Shown here piece after piece: positions 18,745 through 27,429 of a stretch of 64,000 nucleotides of DNA. The stretch is from Paenarthrobacter sp. JL.01a (GTDB taxonomy: Bacteria; Actinomycetota; Actinomycetes; Actinomycetales; Micrococcaceae). The translations under genes were made by a program, and so were the position numbers. Each line of letters opens with the position of its first letter. Within the stretch, counting starts at the first letter, position 1. The stretch is from the NCBI RefSeq assembly GCF_025452095.1, contig NZ_CP104877.1, positions 2,480,001 through 2,544,000 on the forward strand. Reading direction: 5' to 3'. The notes below the pieces were generated by a model. The model worked only from the letters and a program-made list of their open reading frames with translations, made no database searches and was not told where the DNA came from.

Positions 18745-19446
18745 TTACGCTTCTCCTCTGATCATTCGAATAAAGAGTTCATGCACACGCTTCTCCCCTG
18801 TCACTTCCGGATGGAAGGAGGTGGCCAGCAAACGGCCGGAGCGCACTGCAACAATTCTAGCCACTCCATGCAAAGCGGCGGTGTGGCTGGCGTGGTCGGG
18901 ATCGACTTGGGCCAGTACGTCCACGCCCTCTCCCACGCGCTCAACCCAGGGTCCGCGGATGAATACTGCGTGAACGGGGTCCACGCCGTCCTGTCCGGCA
19001 CTGAAGTCCAGCCCCTTGAAATCGAGGTCCGTTTCGAAGGACTCGCGCTGGCGGCCGAAGGCGTTGCGGCGAACAGTGATATCCAGGCCACCGAAGGTCT
19101 GCTGCGGGTTTCCCTTGAGGTCGGTGGCGGGGTCGGCAATCTCATTGGCAAGGAGGATCATCCCTGCACAAGAGCCGTACACGGGAAGTCCCTCCGCGAT
19201 CCGCTGCTGGATCGGTTCGCGGACTTCGAAGATCCGGGACAGTTTGTCAATGGTGGTGGATTCGCCACCGGGGATGATCAGGCCGTCGATGTCATCCAGC
19301 TCGGAGGGCCGGCGGATGCCCACACCTGTTGCTCCCGCGGACTCGACGGCGTGGATGTGCTCACGGAAATCGCCCTGGAGTGCCAGAACGCCGATCCGGA
19401 GGCCTGCGCCCACGCGTGATGAAGCGTCGGAAAGGGGGTTGGTCAT
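18745..19446 (-). CDS. pdxT: Pyridoxal 5'-phosphate synthase glutaminase subunit PdxT
   Basis: 233 aa. Class I glutaminase that supplies ammonia to PdxS for vitamin B6 synthesis. Nucleophile C93 in YGSCAGM, then H212 and E214 in FHPEV complete the triad; GGESTTI is the oxyanion loop. ATG 19446 is chosen over upstream in-frame codons because it matches the family N-terminus. It has no Shine-Dalgarno, but TATGAT ends 6 nt upstream, which indicates a leaderless mRNA. It heads the operon running to secF and is unlinked from pdxS, about 6 kb away. Confidence 0.95.
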   Translation of the reverse strand: MTNPLSDASSRVGAGLRIGVLALQGDFREHIHAVESAGATGVGIRRPSELDDIDGLIIPGGESTTIDKLSRIFEVREPIQQRIAEGLPVYGSCAGMILLANEIADPATDLKGNPQQTFGGLDITVRRNAFGRQRESFETDLDFKGLDFSAGQDGVDPVHAVFIRGPWVERVGEGVDVLAQVDPDHASHTAALHGVARIVAVRSGRLLATSFHPEVTGEKRVHELFIRMIRGEA

Positions 19447-19452
19447 TGATCC

Positions 19453-19458
19453 ATCATA
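19453..19458 (-). promoter_or_regulatory. -10 hexamer of the pdxT-secF operon
   Basis: TATGAT on the minus strand, with 6 nt to the pdxT ATG. This is the closest match to the TATAAT consensus among the leaderless promoters in the window. Confidence 0.6.
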
Positions 19459-19534
19459 GTGGCCCCGACGCTTCGGGCAGTGCCGGGAAGCAGCCTGGCA
19501 CTGCTGCGACCCGGGTTCCATGCCGCGACTGGGA

Positions 19535-19540
19535 TATATT
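19535..19540 (+). promoter_or_regulatory. -10 hexamer for murT
   Basis: TATATT ends 7 nt before the murT ATG, and no Shine-Dalgarno is present. The 101-bp spacer to pdxT therefore carries two divergent leaderless promoters. Confidence 0.55.
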
Positions 19541-19547
19541 ACAGAGC

Positions 19548-20876
19548 ATGCTTTCCTACAGCGTCCCCCTCGGCAAGCTGGTCCGCACACTGTCCCGGCT
19601 TCGGGGCGGAGGGTCGGCGTTCCCCGGCCTGGTGGTCGAGAAAATTGATCCCCGTTTCATGCAGCGCACGCTGGCGTCATTGCCCCACGGCGTAGCCGTC
19701 GTCAGCGGCACCAACGGCAAGACCACCACCACCAAGATGGTGGTGGAACTGCTGGAAAGCCAAGGCCTGAAGGTCTTCACCAACCGCACCGGCAGCAACT
19801 TCACCAGGGGGGTGGCAGCATCATTGCTGGGCGAGGTCGACTGGCGGGGCAAGCTCGATGCCGACATCGCAGTCCTTGAACTGGATGAAGCCCACGCCGT
19901 GCATTTCGTGAACAAGGTTCCTCCCCGGTTCAGCCTCCTGCTCAATGTCCTGCGCGACCAGTTGGACCGCTTCGGCGAAATCGACAAGACTGCCCGCCTC
20001 CTTGAACACATCGCCTCCAGGACGACGGATACGGTGGTCCTGAACCGCGAGGATCCGCGCGTTGCGCGAATCGCCAACACCATCAACAGCCTCGACGCCG
20101 TGTATCACCCCAGCGTCCGCTACTTCGGCCTGGACGAATCACTTCGCAGCACCTTTCCCAACGATGACGAGATGCGCTCCGGCAGCGGCCCTTCACCGTC
20201 AGGAACGTCGGTGGCCGCAGCGCCCGGCGAGGCAGTCGACTTGCCGGATGCCGACGTCGTACTTCGCCGGGTAGGTGCCCAGGACGCCGACTTCGAGTTC
20301 GACGGCAAGACCGTCACCACCACCATGAAGCTGCGCGGGGTCTACAACATCTTCAACGCCGCCGCCGCTTTGTCGCTGACCCGGGCGGTTTTGGGGACCG
20401 GCCCCGTGGACACGCCCAGGCTCGTCAAAGCACTCGGTAACGTGGCACCGGCCTTCGGTCGCGGCGAAAGCCTGACAGTGGACGGCCAACCGCTCGAACT
20501 GGTGCTGGTGAAGAACCCCAGCGGATTCCGTCTGGGCTTGAAGTCCTTCCCTGCCGGCGGCTACGCGACCATGATCGCCATTAATGACAACTACGCTGAC
20601 GGCCGGGACATGTCGTGGCTGTGGGACGTCGAATTCGAGTCGCTCCGCGAAGGCGGTGTCGAAGTCCTCACCGGGGTCCGCGCTTACGACATGGCCCTGC
20701 GCCTCCAGTACGACGACGTTCCGTTCGGCACGGTTGAACCCGACATCACAGCCGCCTTGCGTACCTTCATCGACGGTTCGCGGGGCAAGCCCAAGCGCAT
20801 TTTCTGCACCTACACATCAATGCTCGCCATTCGCCGCGAACTCGCCAAAATCACCATAGTTGAGGTGGTCTCATGA
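19548..20876 (+). CDS. murT: Lipid II isoglutaminyl synthase, Mur ligase subunit MurT
   Basis: 442 aa. With GatD it amidates the alpha-carboxyl of D-glutamate in lipid II. The ATP-binding loop GTNGKTTTT is at residues 54-62, the central Mur ligase domain follows, and the DUF1727 C-terminal domain contains DMSWLWDVE near residue 353, which holds the aspartate thought to complete the GatD triad. MurT proteins usually carry a Cys4 zinc ribbon inserted in the middle domain. Here that position is a cysteine-free, Ser/Gly/Ala-rich stretch (residues about 208-235), and the whole protein has a single Cys near its end. Translation is coupled to gatD by an ATGA overlap. Confidence 0.93.
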   Translation: MLSYSVPLGKLVRTLSRLRGGGSAFPGLVVEKIDPRFMQRTLASLPHGVAVVSGTNGKTTTTKMVVELLESQGLKVFTNRTGSNFTRGVAASLLGEVDWRGKLDADIAVLELDEAHAVHFVNKVPPRFSLLLNVLRDQLDRFGEIDKTARLLEHIASRTTDTVVLNREDPRVARIANTINSLDAVYHPSVRYFGLDESLRSTFPNDDEMRSGSGPSPSGTSVAAAPGEAVDLPDADVVLRRVGAQDADFEFDGKTVTTTMKLRGVYNIFNAAAALSLTRAVLGTGPVDTPRLVKALGNVAPAFGRGESLTVDGQPLELVLVKNPSGFRLGLKSFPAGGYATMIAINDNYADGRDMSWLWDVEFESLREGGVEVLTGVRAYDMALRLQYDDVPFGTVEPDITAALRTFIDGSRGKPKRIFCTYTSMLAIRRELAKITIVEVVS

Positions 20877-21643
20877 CCTCGGAAACCCAGCCCCAGGCCG
20901 CACCTGGCCAGGCTTCGCAGCCCGGCAAGGGCACCATCCGCGTGCTCCAGCTGTACCCACGGGAAATGAACATCTATGGCGACTGGGGCAACGCCCTGGT
21001 CCTCAAGCAGCGCATCAAATGGCACGGCTATACCCCGGAACTGCTGGAGTACAACGTAGGCGATGATTTCCCGGAGGACGTTGACATCATCGTTGGTGGC
21101 GGCGGCCAGGACAGCGGCCAGCTGGTCATCCAGGACGACCTCCAGGCCCGCGCGGAGCAATTGCGGGAGCTTGCCGACAACGGCGCGCCCATGCTGGTGA
21201 TCTGCGGCCTGTACCAACTCTTCGGCAAGTTCTTCAAGACCAGCTCGGGACCCACCATCCCCGGCATTGGAATCCTGGATGTTGAAACCCAGGGCACTGA
21301 CGAACGCCTGATCGGCAACGTGATCATGAAATCGGCCGAGTTCGGCGACATCATGGGTTACGAGAACCACAGCGGACAGACCACCTTGGGTCCCGGCGTC
21401 GAGCCTCTGGGGACCGTCACCAAGGGCGCGGGCAACAACAGCAAAGATGGCCACGAGGGCGCCCGGTACAACAATGTTGTGGCCAGCTACCTTCACGGCT
21501 CGCTGCTGCCGAAGAACCCGGCCATCGCGGACTTCCTGATCCGCACGGCAGCAGAACGCAAGTTCGGAACCTTCGTGCCGGGAACGCCCGACGACGACTA
21601 CGCCCGCCTCGCGCGCGAACACGCCGCGCGCCGCCCACGGTAG
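20873..21643 (+). CDS. gatD: Lipid II isoglutaminyl synthase, glutaminase subunit GatD
   Basis: 256 aa. Class I glutaminase of the MurT-GatD complex, releasing ammonia for amidation of peptidoglycan precursors. C111 lies in VICGLYQLFG and H208 in YLHGSLLPKNP. The N-terminus has the conserved LQLYPREMNIYGDWGN. A 20-residue flexible N-terminal extension precedes it. The start overlaps the murT stop by 4 bases. The convergent capA-like gene ends 4 bp away. Confidence 0.95.
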   Translation: MTSETQPQAAPGQASQPGKGTIRVLQLYPREMNIYGDWGNALVLKQRIKWHGYTPELLEYNVGDDFPEDVDIIVGGGGQDSGQLVIQDDLQARAEQLRELADNGAPMLVICGLYQLFGKFFKTSSGPTIPGIGILDVETQGTDERLIGNVIMKSAEFGDIMGYENHSGQTTLGPGVEPLGTVTKGAGNNSKDGHEGARYNNVVASYLHGSLLPKNPAIADFLIRTAAERKFGTFVPGTPDDDYARLAREHAARRPR

Positions 21644-21647
21644 GGTT

Positions 21648-22904
21648 TCACTTCTCCTTGGTGATCAGCAGTTCGTGGGCACCGGCCGTCGCGGCTCCCA
21701 TGGACTCAACCACGGTTTTGGTTCTTTGGTGGGTTTCGGCGTCGGCCGCGGGCGTGGCACACACGCCCTGCGGTGCATCGCTGGCCACCGAACACCACCG
21801 GTAGGGATCACGGACAATCACCGAGGGGGCCCACGCCAGGTCCGAGGCAGTCCAAGTACCGGCGGCATTTTGGCTGAACTGCGCCCTGACCAGCAGTCCT
21901 TCATTGTTGACCACGTACCATGGCGACAGTTCCGTGATGCCGTTTCCCAGTCCGTAGACGATCCAGGTGCCTTTGTAGTTTTCGATGGGCAGGACCGAAT
22001 GGGTGTGGTGTCCGTAGATCATGGTGAACTGGCCACTGTCCACGAGGGCATGGGCGACCTCCTGCTGCTGGGCATTGGGCTCGCTGGCATATTCATCTCC
22101 TGCGTGCATCACTCCCAGGACAATGTCCGCACCAAGTTCCCTGGCGCGGGTTGCCTTGGCGATCATTGTTGCCGGGTCCAATTCGTCCACCAGCCAGGGG
22201 TATTCCGGGATCTGCCCGTTATGCCCGTAGGTTCCTTCGATGACTGCCACCTTTGCGGCGTCCGTCTGCAGCATCAGGATTTCCTCCGATGCCGCCTCCG
22301 TCCGGTAGGAGCCGGTGTGCTTCAGGCCGGCGGCATCGAGGGCATCCAAGGTTCTGAGGAGCCCCTCGGTGCCCCGGTCAATAGTGTGGTTGCTCGCGGT
22401 GGTGCAGGCTTGGTAGCCGATGTCTTTGGAGGCCGTGACGATTTGTGGCGGCACATTGAAGGAGGGGTAAGCCGAGAAAGGTCCCTCCGGCGTCGCCACC
22501 GGAGTCTCCTGATGGCAGATGGCCAGGTCACTGTTCCTGATGTAGCGCCGCTGCCCTTCGAGAAGCGGAACAAAGGTATAGCCGGGCTGGCCGGCCGCAG
22601 CTGCATCGGCCCGTGCCTGCTGCCACAACTGCGTGTGGACCAGCATGTCGCCAGTCACGGTAACCGTAGTGCAACGCAGTTCCGGACAGGCCGGCCCCAT
22701 CCCTGGGGTCGGGTTGGGGGCGGGAGTACGTGTTGGTGAAGGTGACCCGCCTGCCGGAGCCGATGCCGCCGTGCTTGGCCTGGGATCGTTGTTCTCAGCG
22801 ATGACCCCGCAGGCGCCCAGGGTCATGGCCACGACCAGTGCGAGTGTCGGCAGCGCTGCCCGTTGCGACCGCTGCCATCCGGTACCAGATGTGATCTTCC
22901 CCAT
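21648..22904 (-). CDS. CapA-family poly-gamma-glutamate/metallophosphatase-like lipoprotein
   Basis: 418 aa from the ATG at 22904; TAGGAT ends 7 nt upstream, while an ATG three codons earlier overlaps that hexamer. A signal peptide ends in a lipobox (LGACG), followed by a Pro/Ser/Thr-rich linker and the PGA_cap domain: VTVTGDMLVH, SNHTIDRG, GVMHAGDE and IYGHHTHSVLPIE provide the metal-binding residues of the calcineurin-like fold. Four other Cys are present in the extracellular part. CapA proteins are linked to poly-gamma-glutamate export, but no capB/capC lies nearby, so the substrate is open. It sits convergent to gatD, a cell-wall gene. Confidence 0.85.
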   Translation of the reverse strand: MGKITSGTGWQRSQRAALPTLALVVAMTLGACGVIAENNDPRPSTAASAPAGGSPSPTRTPAPNPTPGMGPACPELRCTTVTVTGDMLVHTQLWQQARADAAAAGQPGYTFVPLLEGQRRYIRNSDLAICHQETPVATPEGPFSAYPSFNVPPQIVTASKDIGYQACTTASNHTIDRGTEGLLRTLDALDAAGLKHTGSYRTEAASEEILMLQTDAAKVAVIEGTYGHNGQIPEYPWLVDELDPATMIAKATRARELGADIVLGVMHAGDEYASEPNAQQQEVAHALVDSGQFTMIYGHHTHSVLPIENYKGTWIVYGLGNGITELSPWYVVNNEGLLVRAQFSQNAAGTWTASDLAWAPSVIVRDPYRWCSVASDAPQGVCATPAADAETHQRTKTVVESMGAATAGAHELLITKEK

Positions 22905-22985
22905 GCTTTTCATCCTACGGTGAACACGGGCGGAACCAGGCGTGCCGCCCTTGAGGACACGATCCCTACGTGAAAGAGTCACTTC

Positions 22986-24998
22986 ATGACCAATCCCCTG
23001 CTTAGCCCCAGTCCCCTGCCGTACGGACTCCCGCCGTTCGCCGGAATATCGGTCGACCACTACGCCGAAGCAGTAAACGCCGGACTGGCAGCACAGCTGG
23101 AGGAGATCAACGACATCGTGGCCAATCCGGAGCCTGCCACGTTCGAGAACACTGCCGTGGCCATGGAGCGGTCAGGCCTTCTCCTGAGCAGGGCTGCGGC
23201 TGCCTTCTTCACATTGGTCTCCGCCGATGCCGACGATGACATCAAAGCGCTGGAGACCGAACTGTCCCCGAAGTTCTCGGCTCACCAGGACGCTGTGTTC
23301 ATGAACCGGGGCCTGTATGAACGCTTCTCAGCCATAGACGTGGCGGGCCTCGATGCCGAATCAACCCGCCTGGTGGAGGAATACCTGAAGGAATTCCGCC
23401 AGTCCGGTATCCAACTCGATGACGCCGGGCAGGACCGCCTGCGCCAGGTCAACGCTAAACTCTCACGGTTGGGAACGGACTTTGGCCAGCGGGTCAAAGA
23501 GGCGATGAAATCCTCAGCCCTGCTTCTTGACGACGTCGGGGACCTCGCCGGTCTGCCGGAGGAGGACATCGCAGGCGCCGCCGAAGCCGCCAACTCCGCG
23601 GGCCATCGCGGGAAGTACCTGCTCACGCTGATTCAGCCCAGTAACCAGCCTGCCCTCGCCTCCCTCGAAAAGCCGGCCATCCGCCGTCGTTTATATGAAG
23701 CCTCGCTCGCGCGGGGCACGGCTGGCGGGCCCCTGGACGTCCGTGAACTGGTGTTGGCCACTGTCCGCCTGCGGGCAGAGAAAGCATCGCTGCTTGGCTT
23801 TGCCAACTTCGCCGAGCTTGTGGTGGATCAGCAGACGGCCCCGGGATTTGGCGATGTCCAGGCCATGTTGCGCCGGTTGGCACCGGCCGCCGTCCGTAAC
23901 GCCGAGGCCGAGGCCAAGGCGCTGGCCGAGGCAGCGGGCAGGGAATTGGATCCTTGGGACTGGCCTTACTACTCGGCCCGTGTCCGCAAGGATAAGTTCG
24001 AGGTGGACGAACAGGCCCTGCGTCCCTACTTTTCCTTGGAGACAGTGCTCCACGACGGCGTCTTCCATGCCGCCACCCAGCTCTACGGGATCACGTTCGA
24101 TGAACGTAAGGACCTGGACGGCTACCATCCCGATGTCCGGGTGTGGGAAATCCGCGACGAAGACGGGAAGGGATTGGGCCTCTTCCTTGGCGACTACTAC
24201 ACCAGGGAGACCAAGCGCGGCGGGGCGTGGATGAACTCCCTCGTGGAGCAATCCACCCTCCTTGGCACCCAACCGGTAGTGATCAACAACCTCAACATCA
24301 CCAAGCCTGCTCCCGGCGAGCCCGCGCTCCTGTCCCTGGACGAAGTCCGGACTGTGTTCCATGAATTCGGCCACGCTTTGCACGGCCTCTTTTCGCAGGT
24401 CACCTACCCGCGATTCTCCGGTACCTCGGTGCCCCGCGATTTCGTGGAATACCCTTCACAAGTCAACGAGATGTGGATCATGTGGCCGGAAGTACTGGCC
24501 AATTACGCACGGCACCACGTCACAGGTGAGGCACTTCCCCAAAACGTCGTGGACAAGCTCAACGCCTCGTTGTTGTGGGGTGAAGGCTTTGCCACGACGG
24601 AGTATTTGGGCGCCGCTCTGTTGGACCTTGCATGGCATGTCTTGTCCGAGGCTGACATACCTGAGGATGTCCTTGCCTTCGAAGCCAACGCCCTTGCCCA
24701 GGCATCCATCGCCCACCCCCTGATTCCCCCGCGCTACCGGACCGGTTACTTCCAGCACATCTTCGCCGGCGCCGGTTATGCCGCCGGCTACTACTCCTAT
24801 ATCTGGAGCGAAGTACTGGACGCTGACACGGTGGAGTGGTTCAAGGAAAACGGCGGGCTGAACCGTGCGAACGGCAACCGGTTCCGATCGGAGCTGCTGT
24901 CACGGGGCAACAGCCGGGAGCCGTTGGAGTCTTTCCGTGCGTTCCGGGGCCGCGACGCCCGGCTTGAACCCCTGCTGAAGCGCCGCGGACTCGAGTAG
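22986..24998 (+). CDS. M3-family metallopeptidase (oligopeptidase A/dipeptidyl carboxypeptidase type)
   Basis: 670 aa, ATG with GAAAGAG upstream. Cytoplasmic zinc peptidase. The HEXXH motif is HEFGH at residues 459-463 and the third zinc ligand region is NEMWIMWPEVL downstream. The helical N-terminal domain and the C-terminal GAGYAAGYYSYIWSEVLDAD match the thimet/Dcp family. No signal peptide. A very strong terminator begins within the last codons. Confidence 0.94.
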   Translation: MTNPLLSPSPLPYGLPPFAGISVDHYAEAVNAGLAAQLEEINDIVANPEPATFENTAVAMERSGLLLSRAAAAFFTLVSADADDDIKALETELSPKFSAHQDAVFMNRGLYERFSAIDVAGLDAESTRLVEEYLKEFRQSGIQLDDAGQDRLRQVNAKLSRLGTDFGQRVKEAMKSSALLLDDVGDLAGLPEEDIAGAAEAANSAGHRGKYLLTLIQPSNQPALASLEKPAIRRRLYEASLARGTAGGPLDVRELVLATVRLRAEKASLLGFANFAELVVDQQTAPGFGDVQAMLRRLAPAAVRNAEAEAKALAEAAGRELDPWDWPYYSARVRKDKFEVDEQALRPYFSLETVLHDGVFHAATQLYGITFDERKDLDGYHPDVRVWEIRDEDGKGLGLFLGDYYTRETKRGGAWMNSLVEQSTLLGTQPVVINNLNITKPAPGEPALLSLDEVRTVFHEFGHALHGLFSQVTYPRFSGTSVPRDFVEYPSQVNEMWIMWPEVLANYARHHVTGEALPQNVVDKLNASLLWGEGFATTEYLGAALLDLAWHVLSEADIPEDVLAFEANALAQASIAHPLIPPRYRTGYFQHIFAGAGYAAGYYSYIWSEVLDADTVEWFKENGGLNRANGNRFRSELLSRGNSREPLESFRAFRGRDARLEPLLKRRGLE

Positions 24999-25048
24999 TA
25001 CGACGCCGGGCCGGTCACCTTGGAAGGTGACCGGCCCGGCGTCGTACT
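24997..25048. terminator. Bidirectional terminator between the M3 peptidase gene and pdxS
   Basis: A perfect 25-bp stem (arms 24997-25021 and 25024-25048) starting inside the peptidase stop codon, followed on the plus strand by GCTTTTGTTTGTT. It serves both convergent genes. The first bases of the arm (AGTACGACG-CGGG) resemble the hairpin between nrdE and nrdF. Confidence 0.92.
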
Positions 25049-25059
25049 GCTTTTGTTTG

Positions 25060-25986
25060 TTACCAGCCGCGTTCTGCGAGGCGGTGGGGCTCGGGGATTT
25101 CGTCGACGTTGATGCCGACCATCGCTTCGCCCAGGCCGCGGGAGACCTTCGCGATCACGTCAGGATCGTCGTGGAAGGTGGTTGCCTTGACGACGGCGGC
25201 GGCGCGCTCTGCCGGGTTGCCGGACTTGAAGATGCCCGAACCGACAAACACACCGTCCGCGCCGAGCTGCATCATCATCGCAGCATCAGCTGGCGTCGCG
25301 ATGCCACCGGCGGTGAACAGCACCACCGGAAGCTTGCCCGTCGCGGCGACTTCCTTCACCAGCTCGTACGGGGCCTGCAGCTCCTTCGCCGCAACGTAGA
25401 GCTCGTCCTCGGGAAGGGCCGAAAGCTTCGCGATCTCAGCGCGGATCTTGCGCATGTGACCGGTCGCGTTGGACACATCGCCGGTACCGGCCTCGCCCTT
25501 GGAACGGATCATCGCAGCACCTTCGTTGATGCGGCGCAGCGCCTCACCGAGGTTGGTGGCACCACACACGAACGGGACAGTGAAGTTCCACTTGTCGATG
25601 TGGTTGATGTAATCCGCCGGGGTCAGGACCTCGGACTCATCGATGTAGTCCACACCCAACGATTGCAGGACCTGGGCCTCAACGAAGTGACCGATACGGG
25701 CCTTGGCCATCACCGGAATGGACACCGCGGCAATGATCTGATCAATCATGTCCGGGTCGGACATGCGGGACACGCCACCCTGGGCGCGGATATCAGCCGG
25801 AACACGCTCCAGCGCCATGACAGCCACGGCACCGGCGTCCTCGGCGATGCGGGCCTGCTCGACGTTAACGACGTCCATGATGACGCCGCCCTTGAGCATC
25901 TCCGCCATGCCGCGCTTAACGCGGCTGCTGCCCGTGACGCTGTTCGCGGACGAACCGGCTTCGTTGCTTACATCTGGTGTAGACAC
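25060..25986 (-). CDS. pdxS: Pyridoxal 5'-phosphate synthase lyase subunit PdxS
   Basis: 308 aa from the GTG at 25984-25986, preceded by AGGGG; upstream in-frame codons read as non-family sequence. TIM-barrel enzyme that builds PLP from ribose 5-phosphate, glyceraldehyde 3-phosphate and ammonia from Pdx[30 protein letters not shown] and [11 protein letters not shown] mark the active-site lysines and phosphate-binding sites. It is transcribed away from pgsA after a 214-bp spacer. Confidence 0.97.
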   Translation of the reverse strand: MSTPDVSNEAGSSANSVTGSSRVKRGMAEMLKGGVIMDVVNVEQARIAEDAGAVAVMALERVPADIRAQGGVSRMSDPDMIDQIIAAVSIPVMAKARIGHFVEAQVLQSLGVDYIDESEVLTPADYINHIDKWNFTVPFVCGATNLGEALRRINEGAAMIRSKGEAGTGDVSNATGHMRKIRAEIAKLSALPEDELYVAAKELQAPYELVKEVAATGKLPVVLFTAGGIATPADAAMMMQLGADGVFVGSGIFKSGNPAERAAAVVKATTFHDDPDVIAKVSRGLGEAMVGINVDEIPEPHRLAERGW

Positions 25987-26200
25987 AAAAACCCCTATGG
26001 GTAGATAAACGACCTTCTTGCCGGAGGCACGCGCAGCCAACGACCACATTCAGCGCACACCGGGTTTTCAGGTCAAGGTGACCAAGTACTAGTAATAGTA
26101 GTCGCAGGATGCATGGCGGAAGTACATTCATTACTGCCTCATAGGGCAACAAACAGGCTTCTGGTAGGACAGCTGCACAAATGGCAGCGGCCGACTCTGG

Positions 26201-26827
26201 TCAGATGCCAGTTCCCTCGGCTTCAGCCATGGCTTGCCGGCGAACGGTCGCCATTCTCTGGACGATCGTGGCAAAGCTGGCCAGTGCGAGCAGGACAAGG
26301 GTCGCGAAAAGAACCACACGGGGAAGTCCCAAGCCGGTCAGGCCGGTAATCAGGAGGACCGAGGCCAACCGTTCGGCACGCTCGGCAATCCCCACGCTGG
26401 CGTGATAGCCAAGGGATTCCGCTTTGGCCCGCGCGTAGGAAACCACCATCCCCAGGACCAGGCAAACGACGGCGGCAGTTCCGATCGCCGCATCCCGGCC
26501 TCCGGTGAAGAACCAGATGGTGAGACCGGCGAAGATGGCACCATCGGCCAACCGGTCCAACGTGGAGTCAAGGAAGTTTCCCCAGCCACCGCTGCGGCCC
26601 TGGAGCCGGGCCATGATGCCATCCACGACGTCCGAGAACGCAAAAACAGCAACGACTACTGAACCCCACCATAGGTGGCCCAGCGGGTACAGGATGAGGC
26701 CGCCAAGGACGACACCAGCGGTACCTGCAATGGTGACGGCGTCAGGTGACACACCGATCCGCAGGAGCCAACGCGCCAAGGGGGTAAAGAGTGAAGTGAA
26801 GAAGCCGCGCGCATGCCTATTGAGCAT
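26201..26827 (-). CDS. pgsA: Phosphatidylinositol phosphate synthase (CDP-alcohol phosphatidyltransferase)
   Basis: 208 aa from the ATG at 26827, which overlaps the end of the HIT gene by 11 bases. The full catalytic motif D(x2)DG(x2)AR(x8)G(x3)D(x3)D is present, reading DVVDGIMAR then GNFLDSTLDR. Six hydrophobic helices place it in the membrane. It joins inositol phosphate to CDP-diacylglycerol. In M. tuberculosis the acyltransferase patA and mannosyltransferase pimA follow it; here nothing lies between it and pdxS except a 214-bp non-coding spacer. Confidence 0.9.
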   Translation of the reverse strand: MLNRHARGFFTSLFTPLARWLLRIGVSPDAVTIAGTAGVVLGGLILYPLGHLWWGSVVVAVFAFSDVVDGIMARLQGRSGGWGNFLDSTLDRLADGAIFAGLTIWFFTGGRDAAIGTAAVVCLVLGMVVSYARAKAESLGYHASVGIAERAERLASVLLITGLTGLGLPRVVLFATLVLLALASFATIVQRMATVRRQAMAEAEGTGI

Positions 26828-27416
26828 TCGACTCCCCAGGCCAGGCTTCAGCCACGAGTTTGCGGACCTCGTCCAGGGTCTGCGTGATGGCTTTGGTCTG
26901 GGCGATGATAGGGAAGAAGTTTCCGTCTCCGCCCCATCGTGGAACCACATGCTGGTGAAGGTGGGCGGCGATGCCTGCCCCACCGGTGACGCCTTGGTTC
27001 ATTCCGAGGTTGAAACCACTCGGGTTGGAAACCTTACGCAGGACCCTCATGGCGGTCTGCGTCAACTCAGCGAACTCAGCGGTCTCTTCCACCGTGATAT
27101 CCGTGTAGTCCGGCACATGGCGGTAGGGGCAGATCAGCAGATGCCCCGGGTTGTAAGGGAAAAGGTTGAGCACCACGTAGCAGGTCTTTCCCCGGTGGAC
27201 GATCAAGGATTCCTCGTCCGAGCGGGTGGGGCCTACACAGAACGGGCAGTCATCCTTGTTCTTGAACTGGTCCTGCCCGCCCTTGATGTACGCCATGCGG
27301 TGCGGAGTCCACAGGCGCTGAAACGCATCCGGAACGCCTGCGAGTCCGAAATCATCGGTTACGTCTGCGTCGCCCGGGATGTCAGCTGCCGCGCCTGTGT
27401 TCTCCTGCACCGTCAC
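26817..27416 (-). CDS. HIT-domain nucleotide hydrolase/phosphorylase, Rv2613c-like
   Basis: 199 aa, GTG start (a second GTG two codons in is possible) 13 bp after thrS. The catalytic histidine triad reads HLHQHVVPRW. A CPFC motif (residues about 58-61) matches actinobacterial Ap4A phosphorylases such as Rv2613c. The N-terminal 25 residues are acidic. The thrS-HIT-pgsA order is conserved with M. tuberculosis. Confidence 0.9.
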   Translation of the reverse strand: MTVQENTGAAADIPGDADVTDDFGLAGVPDAFQRLWTPHRMAYIKGGQDQFKNKDDCPFCVGPTRSDEESLIVHRGKTCYVVLNLFPYNPGHLLICPYRHVPDYTDITVEETAEFAELTQTAMRVLRKVSNPSGFNLGMNQGVTGGAGIAAHLHQHVVPRWGGDGNFFPIIAQTKAITQTLDEVRKLVAEAWPGESNAQ

Positions 27417-27429
27417 TGTTTCCGTTCCG

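Noticed and set aside
18764-18780. SOS-box-like sequence (TCGAAT-N5-GTTCA) before yebC-ruvCAB
   Set aside because: Wrong spacing, more than one mismatch, and it lies inside the pdxT coding sequence.
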